Of a DNA stretch of 64,000 nt, positions 26,756 to 35,982 are shown piece after piece; within the stretch, counting starts at the first letter, position 1, and every line of letters begins with the position of its first letter. Both the position numbers and the translations under genes were made by a program. The stretch covers positions 726,540 through 790,539 of the forward strand of contig NZ_CP026378.1 of NCBI RefSeq assembly GCF_002953215.1. The letters are read 5' to 3'. This stretch comes from Mixta calida. GTDB taxonomy: Bacteria > Pseudomonadota > Gammaproteobacteria > Enterobacterales > Enterobacteriaceae. The notes beneath the pieces were generated by a model that was not told the DNA's origin, did no database searches, and saw only the letters and a list, made by a program, of their open reading frames with translations.

Positions 26756-27994
26756 ATGCAGGAACGACATTTTACCGGCAGCGATGCCGCCTTTTCCGGC
26801 GCCAGCAGCAATAACCCGCTGGTTGCCGCCGCTAATCCTTTGCTTAACGCGATCCCGCAGATCCGTCACTCCGTTACGCATGACGATCCGGCCGCGCTGC
26901 GTCAGCGCCTGATCGATCAGGTGCGCCACTTTGAGAAAAACAGCCAGCGCGCCGGTCTTCCTTACGAGGTGATCGTCGGCGCGCGCTACTGTCTTTGCAC
27001 CGCGCTGGACGAGGCGGCGGCGCTGACGCCGTGGGGAAGCCGGGGCGTCTGGCCCGGCAATGGCCTGCTGGTGACGTTTCATAACGAAACCTGGGGCGGC
27101 GAGAAGTTTTTTCAGCTGCTGGCGAAGCTGTCGCAGAATCCGCGCGAACATATCTTGCTGCTGGAGCTGATCAACTACTGTCTGCTGCTGGGTTTCGAAG
27201 GGCGCTACCGCGTGCTGGATAATGGCCGCTCGCAGCTGGAAACCATCCGTCAGCGGCTGCTGCAAATGATCCGCGGCGTGCGCGGCGGCTACCCGCCGGC
27301 GCTGTCGCCTCATCCCGAAGATCAGCCGGTGATGCGTAAAATGTGGCGGCCGGTGGTGCCGCTTTGGGCCTGCGCCGCCCTTGTCGGCTTCCTCGCCTGC
27401 CTGCTCTATATCATTCTCAACTGGCGGCTGGGCGACGTGACCAGTCCGGTGCTGGCCTCCGTTTACCAGACGCCGCTGCCGGAAGTAACTATTCGCAACC
27501 CGGCGCCGCGCGCGCCTGCGGTGCTGAACCTGCGCGCTTCCCTGCGCCCTGAGATCGAACAGGGGCTGGTGGCGGTACGCGACGAGGCGGATCAGAGCGT
27601 GGTGACGCTGAAAGGGGATGGCCTGTTCGCCTCCGGCTCCACCGCGGTGCGCGGACGCTACGAGGCGGTGATCGACCGTATCGCGCAGGCGATGGATAAC
27701 GTCAGCGGCAAAATCCTGGTGACCGGCTACAGCGATAACGTGCCGATCCGCAGCGCCCGCTTCGCCTCTAACTATGAGCTGTCGCTGGCGCGCGCGCAGT
27801 CGGTGCAGGAAATGCTGCAAAAACATCTGTCGCAACCCGGACGGACGAAGGCGGAAGGCCGTGGCGAAACCAACCCGCTGGTTCCCAACACCACGCCTGA
27901 GAACCGCGCCCGCAATCGTCGGGTGGAGATCACACTGTTAGTTTCGCCGGAAAATACGCGCGCGGAGCTAAACGGACTGCAGCAAGGGAACTGA
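26756..27994 (+). CDS. tssL: T6SS inner-membrane protein TssL with OmpA-like domain
   Basis: A 412-residue DotU/TssL protein. The cytoplasmic domain (residues about 15-190) includes RYCLCTALDEAAALTPWGS and HNETWGGEKFFQLL. One membrane helix (about 200-222) is followed by a periplasmic C-terminal OmpA-type peptidoglycan-binding domain (about 275-405; TGYSDNVPI and RARNRRVEITLL). This is the specialised TssL form that anchors the complex to the cell wall itself. It is separated from tssM by only 3 bp. Confidence 0.95.
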   Translation: MQERHFTGSDAAFSGASSNNPLVAAANPLLNAIPQIRHSVTHDDPAALRQRLIDQVRHFEKNSQRAGLPYEVIVGARYCLCTALDEAAALTPWGSRGVWPGNGLLVTFHNETWGGEKFFQLLAKLSQNPREHILLLELINYCLLLGFEGRYRVLDNGRSQLETIRQRLLQMIRGVRGGYPPALSPHPEDQPVMRKMWRPVVPLWACAALVGFLACLLYIILNWRLGDVTSPVLASVYQTPLPEVTIRNPAPRAPAVLNLRASLRPEIEQGLVAVRDEADQSVVTLKGDGLFASGSTAVRGRYEAVIDRIAQAMDNVSGKILVTGYSDNVPIRSARFASNYELSLARAQSVQEMLQKHLSQPGRTKAEGRGETNPLVPNTTPENRARNRRVEITLLVSPENTRAELNGLQQGN

Positions 27995-27997
27995 CAG

Positions 27998-30900
27998 ATG
28001 CTGAACATACTGTTTTCCATTATAACCAGCCGGCTGATGTGGGGCTTCGTTGGCATCACCGCGCTCTCCTTTATCATCTGGGTTATCGGCCCGGTCTTTT
28101 CCATCGTCGATTCGCGTCCGCTGGAGTCGGAGCAGAATCGCCTGATCAGCATCGGACTGCTTTATCTGGTCTGGGGAATTAGCAATCTGGCGCCGCGCCT
28201 GTATAACGCCTGGATCAACCGCAAGCTGATGGGCAGCCTGAGCCACGGCGAGCCGGGCGTTGACAGCGATCGCAAGCGGCTGACTAATGAAGAACAGGTG
28301 CTGGCCGAACGCTTCGATGAAGCGTCGCGGCTGCTGAAAAAGGCGCACTTCAACCGCGCCGATCGCCGTAACCCTTTCTGGGCGCAGCGCTTCAGCCGCC
28401 AGTATCTCTATCAGCTGCCCTGGTATGTGATCATCGGCGCGCCGGGCGCGGGCAAAACCACTGCCCTGGTCAACTCTGGCCTGCAATTTCCGTTGGCGGA
28501 CCGTTTCGGCAAAACCGCGCTGCGCGGCATCGGCGGCACCCGCAACTGCGACTGGTGGTTCACCAACGAAGCGGTGCTGCTGGATACGGCGGGGCGCTAC
28601 ACCACGCAGGAGAGCCAGCAGGCGCAGGACGCCAGCGAATGGCAGAAATTTGTCGATCTGCTGCGTAAATATCGCGGACGCCAGCCGATTAACGGCGTGA
28701 TTGTGACCATCAGCGTCTCGGATCTGCTAACTCAATCGGCGGAAGCGGCGCAGCAGCAGGCGCTGAATCTGCGTCAGCGTCTGACGGAGCTGCATGAACA
28801 GCTGGGCATCCGTTTTCCGGTCTATGTGCTGGTGACCAAGGCGGACCTGTTGAAAGGCTTCCGCGCCTGGTTTTCGAAGCTGGATAAAGCGCAGCGCGAA
28901 CAGATCTGGGGCTTCACCTTTCCGTGGGAGCGGGCGAAGCTGGCCGATTTCGATCTCGCCAGCGCGTTCAGTCAGGAATATGCGCTGCTGCAACAGCGTC
29001 TGGACGCGGGCCTGGCGGATACGCTGATTATGGAGAGCGACGCGCAGGCGCGTGCGGAAAGCTATCTGTTCCCGCAAGAGTTCGCCGCGCTGCGTCCGCT
29101 GCTGGCGGACTACCTCAACACCGTTTTCGCCCGTTCCAATTTTGAAACCCAGTTCTCTCCGCGCGGCATCTATTTCGCCAGCGGCACCCAGGAAGGCCTG
29201 CCTTTCGACCGCGTAATGGGTGAGCTGAGCCGCGCGCTGCATCTGCCGCAGGCGGGCGAGCAGGGCGGCGATAGCGGTGCCTGGGACAGCGTACGTAAAG
29301 AGGCGCCGATTCCGGCAAATAAAGGCCAGAGTTTCTTCCTGAAGGATCTGCTGACCAACGTTATTTTTCAGGAAGCGGGGCTGGCGGGCAGCAACCGCTG
29401 GTGGGAGTTGCGCAATCGCGCCGTTCTGTGGTCCGGCTATGCGGGCCTGCTGGCGCTGTTGATTGTCGTATCGGCGCTGTGGCTGACCAGCTACGGCAAG
29501 AATAAAAGCTATCTGCAGGAGGTGCAGGCGAAAGTGCCGGGCGTCGCCGAACAGAGCAAGAATTTGCAGTCCGGCGGCGAGAGCGATCTCTTTGCGCTAC
29601 TGCCGTTCCTTAACAGCGTGCTTACCCTGCCGGAAAGCAACGATTTCGACCTGAACGATCCGCCGTTAACGCGCCGCATGGGGCTTTATCGCGGTGTTGA
29701 AGTCAGCGACGCGACGCAGACGCTTTACCAAAAATCGCTGAAGCAGCTGCTGCTGCCGCAGGTGGCCCAGCTGATTACCGGCTGGCTGCGCGGCGACAAC
29801 GGCAGCGACGCCGATTACAGCTACGAGGCGCTGAAGGCGTACCAGATGCTCTATCAGCCGCAGCATTACGACGGGAAATTCCTGCATGCCTGGGTGATGC
29901 TGAACGTGCGGCGCAGCCTGCCGCAGAATGTCACCCAGGCGCAGTTAAGCCAGCTGGATCGTCATCTGGCGCAGCTGCTGGAGACGCAGATTCAGGCATC
30001 GCCTTACGCTCGCGACGACGTGTTGGTAAAGCGCGAGCAGGCGCTGATTAATCAGATGCCGCTGTCCGGCCGCGTGTATGGCCGCCTCAGACGCCTGCTG
30101 GAACAGGATGAAAATTTGCCGCCGGTTTCCCTTGCCGATTTGGGCGGTCCGCAGAGCGAGTTAGTGTTTACCCGTAAAAGCGGCAAGCCGTTAAGCGAAG
30201 GCATTCCCGGACTCTTTACCCCGGAAGGATACTGGAACCGCTTCGATAAAAATATCGATGCGGTGACTGCGGCGCTGCACAAGGATGACGTCTGGGTGCT
30301 GGGCGGCGCGACCGCCGATGAAGATAAGCAGCAGACCAACAACGCGGTGCGTCAGCGCTATATGGAAGACTTTATGCGCCGTTGGGATGAGCTGCTGAGC
30401 GATATCCAGCTCAACAACAGCGCCGATCTGTCGCAGCGCATTAACAGCGCGCGGCTGCTTTCCGGCAGCAATTCGCCGCTGCGCAAGCTGGTGGTGAATC
30501 TGAGCCATTATCTGATGCTGGAGCGGCTGCCGACGGAGAAAACGCAACAGCAGACGGGCGATCAGGGCAACAGCGCCACCCGCACGCTGGAAGCGCTGTT
30601 CCGTGCGCGTCAGCCCGCGCAAGCGGCGACGGCGGCGCAAACGCCGGAGCAGCGGGTCACTGAACATTATGCGCCGGTGATTGAGCTGGCTCAGCCGCTG
30701 GAGCAGGGCGGCAAAACCATCGTCTTCGATGATTTTCTCAAGCAGATCGATGAGCTTTATCGCTACCTGACGGCGGTGCAGGATGCCGCCAACAGCGGCA
30801 TGCCGCCGCCGTCGGGCGAAACGATCGGCCGGCTGCAGGCCAGCGCCGGACGGTTGCCGGGATCGCTGCAAAATATGTTTACCCACCTGGCGGTCGGCGC

Positions 30901-31618
30901 CAGCAGCGACGCTCAGCGCCGCGATATGGAGAACGTTCGCAAGCGCATCAACGTCGAGGTCGGCAGCTTCTGCCGCCAGGCGATCGCCGGACGCTATCCG
31001 CTGTCGCGCAATGGCCGCAGCGAAGTCACCCCGGACGATCTGGCGCGCATGTTCGCGCCCGGCACCGGCCTGATGGACAGCTTCTTCCGCGATAATCTGG
31101 CGACCAAAGTGGACACCACTCACGCAAGCTGGCGCTTTATGCCGGGCATTGACGGCAAAAGCCTGCCGGGGGGCGAGGCGCTGCTGCGTCCTTTTCAGCA
31201 GGCTCAGAGCATCCGCGATGCCTTTTTCGCTAACGGCGCGACCATGCCGTCGTTCCGCGTCACTATCCGCACGGTGCGTATGGACAACGATATTCTCAAC
31301 CTGACGCTGGATGTGGATGGTCAGCTGCTGCGCTACAGCCATGGCCCGCAGGCGGTGCAGCTGATGAGCTGGCCCGGCAGCGGCGGCACCCGCCAGGTGC
31401 GCATGCAGCTGGGCATGGCGGACGGCACCACCTCGACCCTGGTGACAAACGGCGCTTGGGCGCTGAACCGCTTTTTCGACCGCGCGGCGCTGTCGGCGGG
31501 CGGCAACAGCCTGAGCCGGCAGGCGACATTTAACGTTGATGGCCATCGCGTCACGCTGGAGTTTACGCCGAACAGCATCCGTAACCCGTTCCAGCTTCCT
31601 GGCTTTGCATGCCCATAA
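27998..31618 (+). CDS. tssM: T6SS inner-membrane protein TssM (IcmF)
   Basis: TssM spans the periplasm and links TssL to TssJ. At 1,206 residues it is full length. Two N-terminal helices (about 13-35 and 50-66) precede a cytoplasmic domain with an intact Walker A GAPGAGKTT (147-155) and DTAGRYTTQ, so ATP or GTP binding is plausible. A third helix near residue 480-500 leads into the large periplasmic region, ending in the DUF1215/C-terminal beta domain that binds TssJ. Confidence 0.95.
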   Translation: MLNILFSIITSRLMWGFVGITALSFIIWVIGPVFSIVDSRPLESEQNRLISIGLLYLVWGISNLAPRLYNAWINRKLMGSLSHGEPGVDSDRKRLTNEEQVLAERFDEASRLLKKAHFNRADRRNPFWAQRFSRQYLYQLPWYVIIGAPGAGKTTALVNSGLQFPLADRFGKTALRGIGGTRNCDWWFTNEAVLLDTAGRYTTQESQQAQDASEWQKFVDLLRKYRGRQPINGVIVTISVSDLLTQSAEAAQQQALNLRQRLTELHEQLGIRFPVYVLVTKADLLKGFRAWFSKLDKAQREQIWGFTFPWERAKLADFDLASAFSQEYALLQQRLDAGLADTLIMESDAQARAESYLFPQEFAALRPLLADYLNTVFARSNFETQFSPRGIYFASGTQEGLPFDRVMGELSRALHLPQAGEQGGDSGAWDSVRKEAPIPANKGQSFFLKDLLTNVIFQEAGLAGSNRWWELRNRAVLWSGYAGLLALLIVVSALWLTSYGKNKSYLQEVQAKVPGVAEQSKNLQSGGESDLFALLPFLNSVLTLPESNDFDLNDPPLTRRMGLYRGVEVSDATQTLYQKSLKQLLLPQVAQLITGWLRGDNGSDADYSYEALKAYQMLYQPQHYDGKFLHAWVMLNVRRSLPQNVTQAQLSQLDRHLAQLLETQIQASPYARDDVLVKREQALINQMPLSGRVYGRLRRLLEQDENLPPVSLADLGGPQSELVFTRKSGKPLSEGIPGLFTPEGYWNRFDKNIDAVTAALHKDDVWVLGGATADEDKQQTNNAVRQRYMEDFMRRWDELLSDIQLNNSADLSQRINSARLLSGSNSPLRKLVVNLSHYLMLERLPTEKTQQQTGDQGNSATRTLEALFRARQPAQAATAAQTPEQRVTEHYAPVIELAQPLEQGGKTIVFDDFLKQIDELYRYLTAVQDAANSGMPPPSGETIGRLQASAGRLPGSLQNMFTHLAVGASSDAQRRDMENVRKRINVEVGSFCRQAIAGRYPLSRNGRSEVTPDDLARMFAPGTGLMDSFFRDNLATKVDTTHASWRFMPGIDGKSLPGGEALLRPFQQAQSIRDAFFANGATMPSFRVTIRTVRMDNDILNLTLDVDGQLLRYSHGPQAVQLMSWPGSGGTRQVRMQLGMADGTTSTLVTNGAWALNRFFDRAALSAGGNSLSRQATFNVDGHRVTLEFTPNSIRNPFQLPGFACP

Positions 31619-31634
31619 CTGCAAGGAAAAGATT

Positions 31635-32345
31635 ATGAGCCACTCCCCTGCGATCGGCTGGTATGGGAAATTGCCCAGCGCCGGCGACTTTCTCCAGCGT
31701 CGTTTTCCTGATGCCGTTGCCCGACAATGGACCCACTGGTTTCAGGTCGGGCTGCTGAACTGGCAGAAAAATGAAGAACAGCGTCCGGGCGAGACGCAGC
31801 GCTTTGCCAAAGCGCCGGTATGGAATTTCGTGGTGCCGCCGATGCTGGGCAGCCAGCTGGTGCAGATGGGCTGCCTGCTGCCCGCGCGTGACAGCGTGGG
31901 GCGTCAGTATCCGGTCTGCGCCCTGTTCAGCTTCACGCCGACGGAGTGGTCAAACGCCCGCCTCGTGCTGGCTGGCGAATGGTATCAGCGGCTGGGGCGT
32001 ACGCTACTGCATGCAGTGAACAACGGCTACTCCGCCGATAAGTTGGATGATGCGTTGCTGGCAATCCCGTCGCCGCCGCTGCCCGATGCATCGCAGCGCT
32101 CCGATATTCTCGACGTTATCGGCTATGGCGAAAACGCCACCAACCTCAGCTGGAAGCAGGTGGCCGAGTGCTTCGATCCGCAGCGCTACACCAGCTTCTG
32201 GTGGACCAATCAGTGCGACGGCTATCCGCTTTACACCCATCTGCATAGCGGCAACTTTACCGGCCAGCTGTTTTCGCTGCTGTTCGACCCGGCAGGCGGC
32301 GCGCGACCGGGACGACACGGGCTTTATCCGCCCATGTTTGACTGA
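31635..32345 (+). CDS. tagF: T6SS-associated protein TagF (ImpM family)
   Basis: TagF is a negative post-translational regulator in systems that also have PpkA, PppA and an FHA protein. The 236-residue product begins GWYGKLPSAGDFLQRRFP, the ImpM/TagF signature, and contains WNFVVPPMLG and GRQYPVCALFSFTP. I chose the ATG at 31635, preceded by AAGGA; the frame is open further into tssM but without support. All partners of this control circuit are encoded in the same cluster. Confidence 0.92.
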   Translation: MSHSPAIGWYGKLPSAGDFLQRRFPDAVARQWTHWFQVGLLNWQKNEEQRPGETQRFAKAPVWNFVVPPMLGSQLVQMGCLLPARDSVGRQYPVCALFSFTPTEWSNARLVLAGEWYQRLGRTLLHAVNNGYSADKLDDALLAIPSPPLPDASQRSDILDVIGYGENATNLSWKQVAECFDPQRYTSFWWTNQCDGYPLYTHLHSGNFTGQLFSLLFDPAGGARPGRHGLYPPMFD

Positions 32346-32366
32346 TTTTTTATTGCGAGGATTGCG

Positions 32367-33389
32367 ATGAACATCGATGCGCTATTGGCCCCGATTAGCA
32401 GTGAACAACCGTGCGGGGAGAATCTGGAGTATGACGCCGATTATATGGCGATGATGCAGGCGTGCGAAGGTAAGCCTGAACAGCAGTTCGGCGACACCAT
32501 TATCCCTGCTGAGCCCGCCGACTGGAACAAAGTCGAAAAGTTGGCGACCGGACTGCTGAACCGCACTAAAGATCTGCGCGTAATGTTAGCGCTTACTCAC
32601 GCCTGGACGCAGATGAAAGGATTGCCGGGCTACGCCAGCGGTCTGAAGCTGATTGAGCAGGCGCTGCTGCTCTACTGGGAACCGCTCTGGCCGCTGCTGG
32701 AAGAATATGGCGAACGCGATCCCTTCTATCGTATCAACGCGCTGGCGGCGCTGGGCGATAAGTCAGCGCTCACCTCCGCAGTGCGTCAGGCGCCGCTTCT
32801 GCGCAGCGCCGCAGATCAGATCTCCCTGCGTGACGCCTGCGCGCTGCTGGACGGCAGCAAAACCGAAGTCGTGGACTACCCCGGTGGCCGTCCTCGTCTG
32901 AATGATGAGCTGGCACGCGGCGAACAGCCCGCCACTGAAGCGCTTTTTCAAATAAGTGAGCGTTTACAAACTATCCGTGAAACCCTGGTAGAGCATCTGG
33001 GTGAAAGCGGCGCGCCGGAAATGGCGCAGCTGCAAAAAATGGTGAGCCTGGTGACGCAGGCGTGTCAGGCCACTGACCTGACGACGCTAATGCTGGGCGG
33101 CGACGCCGCTTCGCAGACGGAACAGAGCATCGTTGAAAGCCGTCCGGCCGCCGCGCCGCCGCGTATGCAGGCCGACTGGCGCAGCAGCGACATTACCTCG
33201 CGCGCCGACGTGCAGCTGGCGCTGGAGAAGGTGAAGCAATACTTCGCCCGTTATGAACCCAGTCATCCGGCGCCGTTAATGATCGATCGCGTGCAACGGG
33301 TGATTGAACTCGATTTTATGGAGATTATCCGCGACCTCGCGCCGGACGGCGTGCATCAGCTGGAAAATATTTTTGGCCGCCGCGACTAA
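32367..33389 (+). CDS. tssA: T6SS protein TssA (ImpA)
   Basis: TssA primes assembly and caps the growing tail tube/sheath. The 340-residue protein has the ImpA N-terminal domain (APISSEQPCGENLEYDADYM and DLRVMLALTHAW) and a shorter C-terminal region ending in EIIRDLAPDGVHQLENIFG. The length and C-terminus place it in the short TssA class rather than the VasJ-type long form. It precedes tssB by about 80 bp. Confidence 0.92.
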   Translation: MNIDALLAPISSEQPCGENLEYDADYMAMMQACEGKPEQQFGDTIIPAEPADWNKVEKLATGLLNRTKDLRVMLALTHAWTQMKGLPGYASGLKLIEQALLLYWEPLWPLLEEYGERDPFYRINALAALGDKSALTSAVRQAPLLRSAADQISLRDACALLDGSKTEVVDYPGGRPRLNDELARGEQPATEALFQISERLQTIRETLVEHLGESGAPEMAQLQKMVSLVTQACQATDLTTLMLGGDAASQTEQSIVESRPAAAPPRMQADWRSSDITSRADVQLALEKVKQYFARYEPSHPAPLMIDRVQRVIELDFMEIIRDLAPDGVHQLENIFGRRD

Positions 33390-33467
33390 GCCGCAGCCCT
33401 CTATCCTGTAGCCTGGCCTGACGCGTCGGCTGCTGACTTTTACCGCGCATATCTGATGGAGAACATC

Positions 33468-33995
33468 ATGGCAACGACAAAATCCAGTGGGCAGAAGTTT
33501 ATTGCCCGTAACCGCGCGCCACGCGTACAGATTGAATACGATGTGGAGATCTACGGCGCTGAGCGCAAAATCCAACTGCCGTTCGTCATGGGCGTCATGG
33601 CCGATCTGGTCGGTAAACCGGTGGAACCGCTGCCGGGCGTCGATGAGCGTAAATTTATGGAGATCGACATCGACAACTTCGATCAGCGCATGAAAGCGCT
33701 GAAGCCGCGCGTCGCTTTCCAGGCGGAAAATACCCTGACCGACGAAGGCCGGCTGAACATCGATCTGACCTTTGAAAGCATGGAGGATTTCTCGCCCGAC
33801 GCGGTGGCGCGCAAAGTTGAACCGCTGAATAAGCTGCTGGAAGCGCGCACGCAGCTCTCCAACCTGCTGACCTATATGGATGGTAAAAACGGCGCAGAAG
33901 AGTTGATTGCAAAAATTCTGCAAGATCCGACGCTGCTGAAGTCGCTAGGCCATCTGGCGAAACCGGAAGAAAACGTCAAAGGTGATGAGGAATAA
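33468..33995 (+). CDS. tssB: T6SS contractile sheath small subunit TssB (VipA)
   Basis: A 175-residue sheath subunit that forms heterodimers with TssC. The start MATTKSSGQKFIARNRAPRV and segments PFVMGVMADLVGK and RARTQLSNLL-like helix (LLEARTQLSNLLTYMDGK) are typical. The ATG at 33468 has a GGAG site just before it; an ATG four codons earlier lacks one. TssC follows after 2 bases. Confidence 0.95.
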   Translation: MATTKSSGQKFIARNRAPRVQIEYDVEIYGAERKIQLPFVMGVMADLVGKPVEPLPGVDERKFMEIDIDNFDQRMKALKPRVAFQAENTLTDEGRLNIDLTFESMEDFSPDAVARKVEPLNKLLEARTQLSNLLTYMDGKNGAEELIAKILQDPTLLKSLGHLAKPEENVKGDEE

Positions 33996-33997
33996 CG

Positions 33998-35503
33998 ATG
34001 AGCAATAATCCATCACAGCAACAACAGCCGCAGCAGGAACAGCAGTCCTGGAATCAGAATGAATTCAGCGCCCTGCTGAACAAAGAGTTCCGTCCGAAAA
34101 GCGATCAGGCGCGCGCCGCGGTGGAAAGCGCGGTGAAAACCCTGGCGCAGCAGGCGCTGGAAAACAGCATTACCGTCTCCAGCGACGCTTACCGCACTAT
34201 CCAGGCGCTGATTGCTGAAATCGACGAAAAGCTGTCACGTCAGGTTAACCAGATCATTCACCATGAAGATTTTCAGAAGCTGGAGGGCGCCTGGCGCGGC
34301 CTGAGCTATCTGGTCAACAACACCGAAACCGACGAGATGCTGAAAATCCGCTTTATGAGCATCTCCAAGCAGGAGCTGGGCCGCACGCTGAAGCGCTACA
34401 AAGGCGTGGGCTGGGACCAGAGCCCTATCTTCAAGAAGATCTATGAAGAAGAGTATGGTCAGTTCGGCGGCGAGCCGTTTGGCTGCCTGGTGGGTGATTA
34501 CTATTTCGATCACAGCCCGCAGGATGTTGAGCTGCTGGGCGAAATGGCGCGCATCGGCGCGGCGGCGCACTGTCCGTTTATCACCGGCACCGCGCCAAGC
34601 GTAATGCAGATGGAAACCTGGCAAGAGCTGGCGAACCCGCGCGATCTGACCAAGATTTTCCAGAATACCGAATATGCCGCCTGGCGCAGTCTGCGCGAGT
34701 CGGAAGATGCGCGCTATCTGGGCCTGGTAATGCCGCGCTTCCTGTCGCGCCTGCCGTATGGCATCCGCACCAATCCGGTAGACAGCTTCGATTTTGAAGA
34801 AGAGACCGAAGGCGCCAACCACAGTAACTATACCTGGACCAATGCGGCCTACGCGATGGCGGCCAACATCAACCGCTCGTTTAAAGAGTTTGGCTGGTGC
34901 ACCTCGATTCGCGGCGTGGAATCGGGCGGCGCGGTGGAAAACCTGCCTTGCCACACTTTCCCCAGCGACGACGGCGGCGTAGATATGAAATGCCCGACCG
35001 AAATCGCCATCAGCGATCGCCGTGAGGCCGAGCTGGCGAAAAACGGTTTTATGCCGCTGGTGCATCGCAAGAACTCCGATTTCGCCGCCTTTATCGGCGC
35101 GCAGTCGCTGCAAAAACCGGCGGAGTATCACGATGCCGACGCCACCGCCAACGCGCGTCTGGCGGCGCGCCTGCCGTATCTGTTCGCCTGCTGCCGCTTC
35201 GCGCACTACCTGAAGTGCATCGTGCGCGACAAGATCGGTTCTTTCCGCGAGCGCGAAGAGATGGAGCGCTGGCTGAACGATTGGGTAATGAACTACGTGG
35301 ATGGCGATCCGGCCAACTCCTCGCAGGAAACCAAATCCCGCAAACCGCTGGCGTCAGCGGAAGTGATGGTGGAAGAGATTGAAGATAATCCGGGCTACTA
35401 CGCCGCGAAATTCTTCCTGCGTCCGCATTACCAGCTGGAAGGACTGACTGTATCGCTGCGTCTGGTTTCCAAACTCCCTTCGCTGAAAACCAACGATGCG
35501 TAA
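33998..35503 (+). CDS. tssC: T6SS contractile sheath large subunit TssC (VipB)
   Basis: The 501-residue large sheath protein. Conserved segments include LEGAWRGLSYLVNNTETDEM, FGCLVGDYYFDHSPQD and the C-terminal NPGYYAAKFFLRPHYQLEGL that inserts in neighbouring subunits. It ends the first T6SS block; a strong hairpin lies 7 bases after the stop and the AT-rich cargo island begins next. Confidence 0.96.
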   Translation: MSNNPSQQQQPQQEQQSWNQNEFSALLNKEFRPKSDQARAAVESAVKTLAQQALENSITVSSDAYRTIQALIAEIDEKLSRQVNQIIHHEDFQKLEGAWRGLSYLVNNTETDEMLKIRFMSISKQELGRTLKRYKGVGWDQSPIFKKIYEEEYGQFGGEPFGCLVGDYYFDHSPQDVELLGEMARIGAAAHCPFITGTAPSVMQMETWQELANPRDLTKIFQNTEYAAWRSLRESEDARYLGLVMPRFLSRLPYGIRTNPVDSFDFEEETEGANHSNYTWTNAAYAMAANINRSFKEFGWCTSIRGVESGGAVENLPCHTFPSDDGGVDMKCPTEIAISDRREAELAKNGFMPLVHRKNSDFAAFIGAQSLQKPAEYHDADATANARLAARLPYLFACCRFAHYLKCIVRDKIGSFREREEMERWLNDWVMNYVDGDPANSSQETKSRKPLASAEVMVEEIEDNPGYYAAKFFLRPHYQLEGLTVSLRLVSKLPSLKTNDA

Positions 35504-35509
35504 GTGATG

Positions 35510-35532
35510 GCGCCGGGCGTTATGCCCGGCGC
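35510..35532 (+). terminator. Hairpin after tssC
   Basis: Perfect 9-bp stem GCGCCGGGC/GCCCGGCGC with a 5-base loop directly after tssC. There is no T tract, so it may stabilise the 3' end or terminate only partly. Confidence 0.55.
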
Positions 35533-35672
35533 ATACCCGGCCTGCCCGTAAAAAAGGGTTACCTGGTCAGCCTGATAAAAGGAGGCTATGGCTAATCTTA
35601 ATACCTGACTGGTAGGTTCCCTGGGTAAAGGTAAAAAGCATATTGGGCAAAAGAGAAAATGGGGAAAATGCT

Positions 35673-35892
35673 TTGAAGCTGATCAAAACCATACTGCTGC
35701 AACTCATTGCGCATTTTTTGAGTCTTATCTCATTCGGCATATTCTTTTTAAATTCTTTTTATTACGCTTTTTTTTCATGGCTGGAAAGGGACTGATAAAG
35801 ACAACTTGATTAATGCTGTTATAGCAGGATTAATTACTGTTATAAGTTTGATTCTCTACGCTGTAGCAGAAAAAATAAAAAGAAAACATTAA
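35673..35892 (+). pseudogene. Frameshifted small membrane protein
   Basis: A frame from a TTG at 35673 (spaced 5 bases from GGGGAAAA-like purines) encodes a hydrophobic segment LLQLIAHFLSLISFGIFFLN, then stops at 35793. The +1 frame continues without stop as GTDKDNLINAVIAGLITVIS and a basic tail KIKRKH to 35892. The two join sensibly if the T8 tract at 35768-35775 had seven Ts, giving a two-helix protein of about 73 residues. It lies immediately before the LysM effector, so it could be a decayed immunity protein; no family is recognised. Sequencing error is the other explanation. Confidence 0.5.
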
Positions 35893-35982
35893 TGCAGATT
35901 ATTTATGATTCCTTTTTGTTTTTTAAATAAATATAGCTTAGCTGTGACTCCTTTCTTTCTAACATATTTTTGAGATAAAAGC

